DNA of 64,000 bases. Origin: Paenibacillus tarimensis. Lineage in GTDB: Bacteria; Bacillota; Bacilli; Paenibacillales; Paenibacillaceae. The stretch covers positions 25,336 through 89,335 of the forward strand of contig NZ_JAKGAO010000028.1 in NCBI RefSeq assembly GCF_021532315.1. The letters run 5' to 3'. The notes beneath the pieces were generated by a model. That model saw only the letters and a program-made list of their open reading frames with translations. It searched no databases and was not told where the DNA came from. The stretch's first letter is position 1. Every line of letters begins with the position of its first letter. Both the position numbers and the translations under genes were made by a program. Of the stretch, positions 7,006 through 15,333 are shown piece by piece.

Positions 7006-10000
7006 TTGAAACAAAAACGCACTATGGGTAAAACTGCGCTGTCTTTTTGCCTGGCAGTTTTACTACTCTTACAGACGGTGTCGTTCGCTGCTGCTGCAGC
7101 TGTTAACAGTCCTGAATCGCAAGGCTCGAATGAGCCGAAGTCGGTATCTGAGGCGGTGTATGCTGCACCGGATGAATCATCGTCCGTACCTGAATCGGTA
7201 TACGCAATGCAGGCCAATTCCTTAGCAATGGAGGCAGGCCCGTCAGACAAAACGGCTGTCCTAATGGGTGTTAATTCACCCTTTCCGCTGGAAGTAAAGC
7301 AGGGCGGGGTTGTCATCCAGACAGGTGATGCCATTCATGGCAGGAAGCCCTTCACCCTGAGGTCGGGGGATATCAAGGTCCCGGTAAAAGGGGACGCTGC
7401 TGACCCGAACACGGTCGATGGCGGAACGGTCATTTTGCATGGCGACTGGATCATGCTGGACAGGGCGACCTATTTTCCGGAAGTGATTATACCGAATGCC
7501 ACCATGACACTGAAGGGAAAATCCGGCTACACAATCGGCACCGCCTTTTTCTCTGAAGAAGGCATCCGGGTGGTGTTTGACGGAGAGGAACGCTTTTTCA
7601 ACGGTCAGGGCAAGAATATAACCTTCGGCTTTGAATCAACCGCTAAAGCGGATGTGTCGGCCATGAACTATGGCGACCAGAAGCCGATTGATATTCTGGG
7701 ATCGAGCTACATACTCGAAAACCCCCCGGTCACGCCTGCATACAGCATCACCATGAAGTCCAACAGCAACGCTTCGGAGAACAACTGGATCTATACGGCG
7801 GATTTAGTGGAAGGAGCAATCGAGTGGCAGGCGGAAATTTCTGCTGCGGATATGTTTGATCCCGCAATCCCCCAGCCGCTGGACGGGCTGAAGTTTTATT
7901 CTGCACTAGATCCGGCACATGTCGGCACCTATGTGGAAGGGACCCTCAAGGTTAACGGCATTGAGGTGACTCCGGACGGAGGCACCACGAATGCGCTGGC
8001 CTATACTTTCCCTGAGGACTTCGGCGACAAGGCGATTGTTACCTTTAAGACATGGATTCCTAAGGCGAAGTATTACTATGAGTATAACAGCGCCAGCGGG
8101 CAGCAGACCGTCACGAATAGAGCGGAGCTGAGGAACGGGTCAGACAGCACACTGATCTCTGCGAATTCATGGCGAGTCAATCTTAGGCCCGATTGGATTC
8201 AGAAGAGCGGTACACTAGACAAGCGGGCAAGTTCCGCAGATCCTCGTACCATTACATGGACTATTGACGTTAATAAGAACTACAGCAAGCAGGGTTTGAA
8301 GGATCTCACCATCACGGATGAACTGCCGGCAGGACTGATCTGGAAGTCGGCCGCATGGCAGCTATGGGACAGCGCCACTGGCAACTGGTCGGCGGTAAGA
8401 ACACCAATTACCCCGAATAACAGTGTCTACAGCTTCGGGGATGTAAACGGCCCAGTCAGGCTTATCATCGTATCCGAGGTTACGGACGGTACAACCAGCT
8501 TTAATAACAGGGCAACAGCCCAGTGGAAGCTTGATGTGAATACCGTGCAGGATAATGATCAGGCTACGGTGCTGGACAATGCCGTTGTTACGATTGGCGC
8601 CCATACCCTGACGAAGGAGAAGGGTTCCGGTGATGTCCTCGGTTTGGGCATATTGCCATGGAAGGTTACCCTTACACCTCAGGAGCCCCTGCCGGACGGA
8701 GCGGTGTACGACCTTCTGGTGTATGGGGATGAAAGCTCAATCGACTATACAAGGGTAACCGCCAGCCCGGCGTTAGATCCTGAAATTCTGAACCAGTTAA
8801 AGGTGAACAACGGGCCAAGATACTTCCAACGGTTTCGGGAAGGCTCTTTTCGGTCAAGCAGCGGTTTAACGCATCAGGTATTTACACTTTCACAGGATGG
8901 GAAGCCTGTCGCAGACCTGCTTCGTGTCACTGGATATAATACCGATGCACCCGCTACCTTTACATTTGATTCCCTCATGACAAGGTGGGAGCATTTTGCG
9001 GGCAATACCAACTCGAATTATTATAATCAAGCATCTCTGTTTGAGGGTACGGAGCGAAAACGTGATTCAAACCGGCCTTTTCACGCGATCAACAGCGGCA
9101 TGCTGGCCAGTGAGATGCTTTTTGCCTCAAGACCGAAGGGGACATCCATTAACCCCGATACAGTCAACCACTATATTCGAAACGATGCTAACGAAGCATA
9201 CACATTGGCCGCCTATGATCAGGTGAACAAGACGGTAACTTTCCGGTTATCAGTCAATATGAACGGCCTGAAGACCGAGGAGATGGCAAAGCATGGCGGT
9301 AATCATGTAGCCAGAGATATTAAGCTGATTGATACCCTGCCCGAAGGCTGGGAATTTGTTCCTTACTCGGAAGGACAGGATTTTGCAATCTACAAGGGAA
9401 GCCGGGCGGATTATGGAGCCACTGTCAGCGCTTCGACACTTATTACTAACCCGGACGATCTCGTGAGCTTCTCTGCCTTGGAAAACATAGGTACGTTCGC
9501 CTTTTCCAAGCTGGAAGGCCCCTATGTCATTCTGGTCAAAGCAAGACCCGCTGAGGCGACTCTTCGCCAATACTTTGAAACGGGTTCAGCAAAGCATGAA
9601 TTGACGAATCGCTCCGAATTAAAAATCACATGGGGGAATGAGCCTTCAACGGTCTCAGCTACCCGCAAGGTCATCGTCCCGATGCAGACGCTGGGCAAAA
9701 CGGTGACGAAGCCTAACCCCGGTGTTCTGGAGTGGACGGTGAATTACACACCGCCTTTCGAGGTGAGTGAGGGCGTATATTTACAGGATACTCTCGGCGA
9801 AGGACTAATGCTGCGTAAGGACGAAACAGGGAACCTCTCACTGCGGCGTCCTGATATGGCAGTTTACCGTGCCAAGCTGACCCCAAGCGGCGAGCTGCAG
9901 AGAGATGGCGAGGCTCTGAATCTGTACGATCCGAATAGCGAGGTGAAGGTGGAATCCGCCGTCACGGAAGGCGGCGCAACTCAGCTGAGCTTCCGGCTTT

Positions 10001-13000
10001 CGAATCCGAATCAGATGTACCAAATCGTGTATCAGACAGAAGTCACCAAAGTACCCAGCGGCGGGAAAGCGGGCAACGAAATCAAGCTGATGGGTGATGA
10101 TACCCTGAAGAGTGTTAGTGTCCAAAGTGAACACGCGGTCGACAGCAGTGACGTGGGAGGCAGCGCGGAAACCCAGGGTAAGCTGGATCTGTTCAAGGTT
10201 GACCCGCAAGGCAAGCCGCTCGGCGGTGTTGTGTTTACCCTGTATGAGCCTGACGGTGAGACAGAGGTTACCAGCGGCACTACTGGCTCGAACGGCAAGC
10301 TCAGCCTGTTTGCCAAAGCAGGACTATATGTGCTGAAGCAAACCTATATTGACCCAAACACTTACCTGCCTACGACTAAAGTTTACCAAGTTCGTGTGGC
10401 GTCTACGCCTTGGAACCCCATATGGGTGGACGGGGTGGAGGTAACCAGTGACAAGCCTCTGGTAGTGCCGACTCCGGTGTGGGAGACAGGCCATCTGAAT
10501 CTGGCAACGGCAGTCGATGGGAAAGGTGCGGACCCGGGTAAGGAATTTGAGTATACTGTTACCTTCAGCAATGGCAAATCCTATGGCTATACGGGTGCAA
10601 TAAGCGGCACAATAGCCAGCGGTGGAACCGTTAAGCTGAAGGGAGGACAGTCCATTACAATCAAGGATGTTCCGGATGGCATTACCTATACCGTGGTCCA
10701 AAAGGATTACACGGCCGAGGGCTATTCTGTGAGTCCGGATAATTTGACTATTACCGGCAGCATAGTGGCGAAGGAAACGGTCGAAGCGAAGTTCGTTAAC
10801 GCCAAGCATCTTCCTGGCAAACTGACGATCGCGCATACGGTAACAGGTAATGGCGCAGATAAGAACAAGACGTTCGCGTTCACGATCACCTTCGGCGGCG
10901 CGGGAGCGAGCGGAGAGTATGCTTACACCAAGCCGGATGGGTCGACGGGAACGATCAAGTCTGGCGATACGATCACCCTCAAGCATGGAGATACCGCCGT
11001 CATAGACGGGATTCCCAAGGATACGGTATACACGGTAACCGAGACTAATTATTCGGACGCTGGCTATACGACCAATTGGCCGGACTGGCGCGCGAGCGGT
11101 ATTATTACCGACGGGGGCGATCACAACGAACAAGTCGTGAATACCCGGATGGTATACGGCGGTCTGCTGATCGGCGAAACGGTCATCGGGAGCGGAGCGG
11201 ACAAGAATCAGAATTTTGAGTTTACCGTTCACTTCCCGGATGCTATTGAGGATGAAGCGTACCCTTATACAAAGTCAGACGGTATGCGGGGTACCATCCA
11301 ATCCGGCGAGACGATCTCCATTAAGCATGGAGAGACCTTCGCCATAGAAGGCATCCCGAGCGGGGACCGGTATGTCGTGACTCAGTCCGATTATTCGGAT
11401 GAGGGATATACAAGCGAGCCGGCAAACCGGACTTATAGCGGCACGATCGAGGAGAACCGGATTGCTGAGGCCCGATTCTTCAATGCGAGGTATCTGCCGG
11501 GGAAACTGACACTGACCGCGGACCCCGAAGCCGTTCCAGGCAACGGTGTGACGCCTTCACAGTTGACGGCTGTCTTGACAGATTATGAAGGCAAGCCGGT
11601 CATGAATCAGGAAGTCACCTTCGTTCTGCCGGACCAAACAGAAGTCACGGTTGTAACGAACGAGGAAGGTAGAGCGGTCATCCCTTATACTCCGCCGAAG
11701 CTGGACGAAACAACGCCTGAGGAACACAAGATCACGGCAAAAGTGGACAGCTTGACGGAAGGGAAGTTGGCCGCCAGCGCGACAGTAACCGCCGTACCGG
11801 CGGCAATCACCGGAGTGCTGCGTGACAACACAACGGGAGCAGTGATACCTGATGCGGCCGTTGTTGTCACTAACGAGACAACAGGCGAGAAGCAGACGAT
11901 CATGACCGATGCTGATGGTGTGTATTTCCAGCCTGTAGCGTATGGCGGCGACTACACGATCAGCTTTTCGAGAGTGGTCAAAATAAATGGTAAAGACGAA
12001 ACCATTACGTTTACCCAAAAGGCGGAAGTTGACAGTAAGGTGAAGGGCGGCGAAGTGGTTCCGGCGAAAATCACCGCTGTAGGTGTCGTACTCCTGGAGC
12101 AGCCTGATGGGATGTTGTCGCTGCTGAACAGTGAGCTCGCCGGTAAGACGCATATCTATTTACAAGATGCGAACGGCCACTATGTTACAGATCAGAACGG
12201 CGCCCCGAAAGCATTCAGCCTGCAACCTAACGGAGTATTCTCCGTAGAAGGTCTGACTTCGGAAAGTTACAAGATGGAAGTTCGTTATGAAGTTGCGCCG
12301 GGCAAAGAACTGACACTTATTCGGGATGCGGAGCTTGACGTCAAGGCAAATGGGGAATTGAATATTTCTCAGGAGCTCGTTGACCCGTATGGCATTATCT
12401 CAGACATAACGAAAGGCACCGCAATTGAGGGTGCCGAGGTGACGCTGTATTATGCTGATACGTCAAAGAACAGGGAGAATAATATTGAGCCGGACACGAA
12501 AGTGACGCTGCCCATCATTCCTGGTTTTGCCCCGAACGATAACGCCAGCCCTAGCCAGTACAGTGACGTATATGGCGCTTATGCGTACATGGTGTACCCG
12601 GACACTGACTATTATCTCATCGTAACGAAACCCGGGTATGAGACGTATACAAGCCCAACCATTTCGGTTGGAAAGGACATTGTACGCCACGATATACAGC
12701 TAACGCCGGTAAATTCCGGCGGAAGCCCTGGTCCGGCGCCAGTAAACCCTGGACCAGCGCCAGTGGAGCCTGGTCCGGCGCCAGTAAACCCTGGACCAGC
12801 GCCAGTGAACCCTGGACCAGCGCCAGTAAACCCTGGACCAGCGCCAGTGAACCCTGAGCCAGCGCCAGTAAACCCTGGGCCAGCGCCAGTGAACCCTGGG
12901 CCAGCGCCAGTGAACCCTGAGCCAGCGCCAGTGAAGCCTGAGCCGACGCCAGTGAACCCTGAGCCAGCGCCAGTGAACCCTGAGCCAGCGCCAGTAAAGC

Positions 13001-13188
13001 CTGTCAAGCCTGACAGCGAAGCCGTTATTGTCGACAATGGAACCGGCAGCAGCGACAGCGAGCTGGACGATGTTCCGAAAACTGGGGATGACAGCACATC
13101 GCCGTTCTTCTATATGGCGTTGGCACTGATGTCCTTGATTACAATCGGACTCTGTCTGCTGGGCAGCAAGAAAAAGAATAATATTTAG
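7006..13188 (+). CDS. Giant wall-anchored adhesin-like protein with VPKTG sorting signal
   Basis: About 2060 residues. N-terminal signal peptide (charged KQKRTMGK, hydrophobic core, AAAAA cleavage region). The first ~1050 residues carry adhesin/collagen-binding-type Ig-like modules, such as ITWTIDVNKNY...ITDELPAG and LEWTVNYTPPF...LQDTLGEG. A SpaA-like domain follows (GKLDLFKVDPQGKPLGG, about nt 10177-10345), then three tandem ~110-residue repeats starting with GxGADxxKxFxFTVTF (nt 10495-11505), an invasin-like Ig domain (11506-11810) and a carboxypeptidase-regulatory-like domain (11808-12090). The end is a 13-unit Pro repeat, VPKTG (13072-13086), a hydrophobic helix and KKKNNI. Such proteins are covalently attached to the cell wall. 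GGAGGAG lies 9 nt before the TTG at 7006; ATGs at 6928 and 6988 are poorer starts. The sortase gene follows 21 nt later. Confidence 0.92.
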   Translation: MKQKRTMGKTALSFCLAVLLLLQTVSFAAAAAVNSPESQGSNEPKSVSEAVYAAPDESSSVPESVYAMQANSLAMEAGPSDKTAVLMGVNSPFPLEVKQGGVVIQTGDAIHGRKPFTLRSGDIKVPVKGDAADPNTVDGGTVILHGDWIMLDRATYFPEVIIPNATMTLKGKSGYTIGTAFFSEEGIRVVFDGEERFFNGQGKNITFGFESTAKADVSAMNYGDQKPIDILGSSYILENPPVTPAYSITMKSNSNASENNWIYTADLVEGAIEWQAEISAADMFDPAIPQPLDGLKFYSALDPAHVGTYVEGTLKVNGIEVTPDGGTTNALAYTFPEDFGDKAIVTFKTWIPKAKYYYEYNSASGQQTVTNRAELRNGSDSTLISANSWRVNLRPDWIQKSGTLDKRASSADPRTITWTIDVNKNYSKQGLKDLTITDELPAGLIWKSAAWQLWDSATGNWSAVRTPITPNNSVYSFGDVNGPVRLIIVSEVTDGTTSFNNRATAQWKLDVNTVQDNDQATVLDNAVVTIGAHTLTKEKGSGDVLGLGILPWKVTLTPQEPLPDGAVYDLLVYGDESSIDYTRVTASPALDPEILNQLKVNNGPRYFQRFREGSFRSSSGLTHQVFTLSQDGKPVADLLRVTGYNTDAPATFTFDSLMTRWEHFAGNTNSNYYNQASLFEGTERKRDSNRPFHAINSGMLASEMLFASRPKGTSINPDTVNHYIRNDANEAYTLAAYDQVNKTVTFRLSVNMNGLKTEEMAKHGGNHVARDIKLIDTLPEGWEFVPYSEGQDFAIYKGSRADYGATVSASTLITNPDDLVSFSALENIGTFAFSKLEGPYVILVKARPAEATLRQYFETGSAKHELTNRSELKITWGNEPSTVSATRKVIVPMQTLGKTVTKPNPGVLEWTVNYTPPFEVSEGVYLQDTLGEGLMLRKDETGNLSLRRPDMAVYRAKLTPSGELQRDGEALNLYDPNSEVKVESAVTEGGATQLSFRLSNPNQMYQIVYQTEVTKVPSGGKAGNEIKLMGDDTLKSVSVQSEHAVDSSDVGGSAETQGKLDLFKVDPQGKPLGGVVFTLYEPDGETEVTSGTTGSNGKLSLFAKAGLYVLKQTYIDPNTYLPTTKVYQVRVASTPWNPIWVDGVEVTSDKPLVVPTPVWETGHLNLATAVDGKGADPGKEFEYTVTFSNGKSYGYTGAISGTIASGGTVKLKGGQSITIKDVPDGITYTVVQKDYTAEGYSVSPDNLTITGSIVAKETVEAKFVNAKHLPGKLTIAHTVTGNGADKNKTFAFTITFGGAGASGEYAYTKPDGSTGTIKSGDTITLKHGDTAVIDGIPKDTVYTVTETNYSDAGYTTNWPDWRASGIITDGGDHNEQVVNTRMVYGGLLIGETVIGSGADKNQNFEFTVHFPDAIEDEAYPYTKSDGMRGTIQSGETISIKHGETFAIEGIPSGDRYVVTQSDYSDEGYTSEPANRTYSGTIEENRIAEARFFNARYLPGKLTLTADPEAVPGNGVTPSQLTAVLTDYEGKPVMNQEVTFVLPDQTEVTVVTNEEGRAVIPYTPPKLDETTPEEHKITAKVDSLTEGKLAASATVTAVPAAITGVLRDNTTGAVIPDAAVVVTNETTGEKQTIMTDADGVYFQPVAYGGDYTISFSRVVKINGKDETITFTQKAEVDSKVKGGEVVPAKITAVGVVLLEQPDGMLSLLNSELAGKTHIYLQDANGHYVTDQNGAPKAFSLQPNGVFSVEGLTSESYKMEVRYEVAPGKELTLIRDAELDVKANGELNISQELVDPYGIISDITKGTAIEGAEVTLYYADTSKNRENNIEPDTKVTLPIIPGFAPNDNASPSQYSDVYGAYAYMVYPDTDYYLIVTKPGYETYTSPTISVGKDIVRHDIQLTPVNSGGSPGPAPVNPGPAPVEPGPAPVNPGPAPVNPGPAPVNPGPAPVNPEPAPVNPGPAPVNPGPAPVNPEPAPVKPEPTPVNPEPAPVNPEPAPVKPVKPDSEAVIVDNGTGSSDSELDDVPKTGDDSTSPFFYMALALMSLITIGLCLLGSKKKNNI
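12727..12999 (+). repeat. Tandem 21-bp repeat coding a Pro-rich wall spanner
   Basis: Thirteen units of 21 bp encode the heptad PGPAPVN and variants. Units near the N-terminal side are mostly PGPAPVN and those near the membrane become PEPAPVN or PEPAPVK, so charge rises toward the sorting signal. Extended Pro-rich segments of this kind cross the peptidoglycan in sortase substrates. Near-identical copies make copy-number change by slippage likely. Confidence 0.95.
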
Positions 13189-13209
13189 TAATGGAGGGGC
13201 GGTAAGAAA

Positions 13210-13989
13210 ATGGGTAAAGTCAAAAAAATTCTTATCGCCGCTTCCCTCCTGACTTTCGTGTGTTCTCTTGCTGCTCTTGCAAGAATACTCCTGCAGGATT
13301 ATACCGAGCAGCAGAGAATGAAAGAGCTGGCGCAAGTTTGGGAGAATGAATCGGACAAAGGCCAAGCGGTGATACACTCATCCCCTCTGGCTGCTGAGAA
13401 GGATGAACCGGTCATGCTTCCTGAATTTCGGGCGCTCTATAAGCGGAATCCGGATATTATCGGTTGGCTGAAGATTAATGATACCCGAATCAATTACCCG
13501 GTTATGCAGAATCCGCAGGATGCGCAGTTCTATCTCAATCATGATTATGATAAAAAGATAAACAAAAGCGGACTCCCTTTTTTGGACGGGCACAGCCGGA
13601 TTAATGATTCGAATATACTTCTGATTCATGGACATCAGATGAAAAACGGCTGGATGTTTGCCGATTTGCTGAAGTACAAGGAAGAGAGCTTTTATAAGGA
13701 GCAGGCTGCATTCCAATTTAGTACGCTCTACGAAAAGGAAGAGTACGAGATTGTTGCTGTAATTTTATCAAAAGTTTACCGGAAATCGGACGACGTATTT
13801 AAATACTACCAGATTGATAGGGTTCGTACGGCTGCCGATTTTAATGCCTATGTTCAAAACATCCAAAAACTTGCTCTTTACGACACGGGCGTAACAGCCC
13901 GGTACGGCGACAAGCTTATAGTTCTCTCTACGTGCGAATATTCGACCGAAGACGGCCGGTTGGCGGTTATCGCCCGAAAGCGTACATGA
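13210..13989 (+). CDS. srtB: Class B sortase
   Basis: 259 residues. Sortases cut the sorting signal between Thr and Gly and join the protein to the cell wall. An N-terminal membrane anchor (about 5-28) is followed by the class B fold: WLKINDTRINYPVMQ, catalytic His142 in LIHGHQMKNGWMF, nucleophile Cys242 in VLSTCEYS and Arg250 in EDGRLAVIARK. All three catalytic residues are present. The gene starts 21 nt after the adhesin stop with GGAGGGGCGGTAAGAAA before the ATG, so adhesin and enzyme are almost certainly one transcript and the adhesin's VPKTG is its likely substrate. Class B enzymes of clostridia recognise PxTG-type motifs, which fits. Confidence 0.93.
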   Translation: MGKVKKILIAASLLTFVCSLAALARILLQDYTEQQRMKELAQVWENESDKGQAVIHSSPLAAEKDEPVMLPEFRALYKRNPDIIGWLKINDTRINYPVMQNPQDAQFYLNHDYDKKINKSGLPFLDGHSRINDSNILLIHGHQMKNGWMFADLLKYKEESFYKEQAAFQFSTLYEKEEYEIVAVILSKVYRKSDDVFKYYQIDRVRTAADFNAYVQNIQKLALYDTGVTARYGDKLIVLSTCEYSTEDGRLAVIARKRT

Positions 13990-14027
13990 GGATGTGAAGA
14001 CACAGAGTTCAGATGCTTGCTATATTG

Positions 14028-14060
14028 CACGTTCTCCCCTTGCTGGAGGACGTGTTTTTT
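14028..14060 (+). terminator. Rho-independent terminator after the sortase gene
   Basis: CACGTTCTCC pairs with GGAGGACGTG (one G-T pair) around a 7-nt loop and is followed by six T. It ends the adhesin-sortase transcript and insulates the response regulator gene beyond. Confidence 0.88.
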
Positions 14061-14178
14061 GTACAGTCAAGCAGCATAGGGGGAGCTCCGTATGGCTCTA
14101 CTTACGCCATCGTGCTTTGCTGGTAATCATGGTATAGTATTCAACATGGACCTATTTCTACAACTATAAGGAGCAACA

Positions 14179-15315
14179 ATGAAAGCTATAATCGTAGATG
14201 ATGAGAATTTGGCAATCGTTTATCTGGAGCATCAGTTAAAGCAGATCGGCGGGATTGAACTGGCCGGAAAGTTTACTAACCCGCTCGATGTGATCCCGTT
14301 TATACAAAAAGAAGAAGTTGATGTAGTCTTTTTGGATATTCAGTTTGCAGGGGTTAACGGAATGGAATTGGCAGAACAAATAGTAGGGCTCAAGAAGGGA
14401 ATACAGATTGTTTTTGTAACCGCCTATGCTGAATATGCCATTAAGGCATTTGAACTCCATGCGATTGACTACGTGATAAAACCGGTCGGACTGGACCGCT
14501 TGTCGAAGACTCTGCAGAGAATTCAGGAACGATTAGGAGCACTCTCCTACAATGAGCAGCCGGAAGCGCATGAACAAATGCATGTGAAATTGTTCTCGCA
14601 TTTTCATTTGGAGACAGATAAGAGAATTATGGCTCCATTTCGCTGGCGGACTACTAAGGCACAGGAACTGTTTTTGTTCTTTCTGCAGCACAGGTCAAAG
14701 CAAATCAGCAAGGCTTCCTTAATCGAAATGCTGTGGCCAGAGCTGGATTCTACAAAAGCATATGCACAGTTATATACGGCTGTCTACCATATACGCAAAA
14801 CTCTGGCGCCATGTGAAAAGTATTTTCAGCTGGTTAATACAAGCAATGGCTACATGCTCACGGTAGAACATGTTCAAATAGATACAGAGGTTTGGGAGAC
14901 ATTTATCATGATGGGATTGCCAGTCTCTCATCAGACAATAAGGGATTATGAAAGACATATGGAGCTGTATACCGGTGAATATCTGCAAGAGATGGAATAT
15001 CTATGGCTGGAGAGTGATCGTCAACGGCTAAGGGCGCTTTGGATTCGCACTGCCATTCAGATGGCGGAGTGGTATGCCAGCAGCAATCAATACGACCGGT
15101 CTGTCGAGATGTATACCAGAATATGCAGTCTCTACCCTCATGCAGAGGAAGCCCATTTTGCCTTGATGAAATTATATGCCTCGAAGGGCCGCCCCTCGGC
15201 CGTCAGCCGGCAGTACCTGATGCTCAGAGAAGCCTTGATAAAGGAATTGAACGAAGAGCCAAGCCCATACATTACCGAATGGTATCGCATATGGAAGCAA
15301 GAAAATAAGGAATGA
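14179..15315 (+). CDS. Response regulator with REC, winged-helix and BTAD domains
   Basis: 378 residues. An N-terminal receiver domain (1-120) has the acidic pair VDDE, phospho-acceptor Asp53 in VVFLDIQF, Thr in FVTAYAEYA and Lys in DYVIKPVG. A short winged-helix DNA-binding segment (about 135-235, QLYTAVYHIRKTL motif) and a TPR-like bacterial transcriptional activation domain (BTAD, about 240-378) follow, the SARP layout. It is a cytoplasmic DNA-binding activator switched by phosphorylation. It converges on the hybrid kinase whose stop codon lies 18 nt away, and the two are the obvious partners. AGGAGCAACA precedes the ATG. Targets are unknown; the adhesin-sortase operon upstream is a candidate. 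Confidence 0.9.
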   Translation: MKAIIVDDENLAIVYLEHQLKQIGGIELAGKFTNPLDVIPFIQKEEVDVVFLDIQFAGVNGMELAEQIVGLKKGIQIVFVTAYAEYAIKAFELHAIDYVIKPVGLDRLSKTLQRIQERLGALSYNEQPEAHEQMHVKLFSHFHLETDKRIMAPFRWRTTKAQELFLFFLQHRSKQISKASLIEMLWPELDSTKAYAQLYTAVYHIRKTLAPCEKYFQLVNTSNGYMLTVEHVQIDTEVWETFIMMGLPVSHQTIRDYERHMELYTGEYLQEMEYLWLESDRQRLRALWIRTAIQMAEWYASSNQYDRSVEMYTRICSLYPHAEEAHFALMKLYASKGRPSAVSRQYLMLREALIKELNEEPSPYITEWYRIWKQENKE

Positions 15316-15333
15316 GCGGCGGGCGCCCATTCC

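Noticed and set aside
10324..11232. 302-codon minus-strand frame inside the adhesin gene
   Set aside because: Antisense to a clearly coding region with regular domain repeats; no ribosome site, no family features.
12727..12999. Tandem repeats considered as a CRISPR array
   Set aside because: Units are contiguous 21-bp coding repeats with no spacers and no cas gene nearby.
12612..13377. Two minus-strand reading frames of 161 and 225 codons across the adhesin end
   Set aside because: They are the antisense shadow of the 21-bp Pro repeats, giving monotone GSGFTGAG- and RVHWRWLR-type strings, without start signals.
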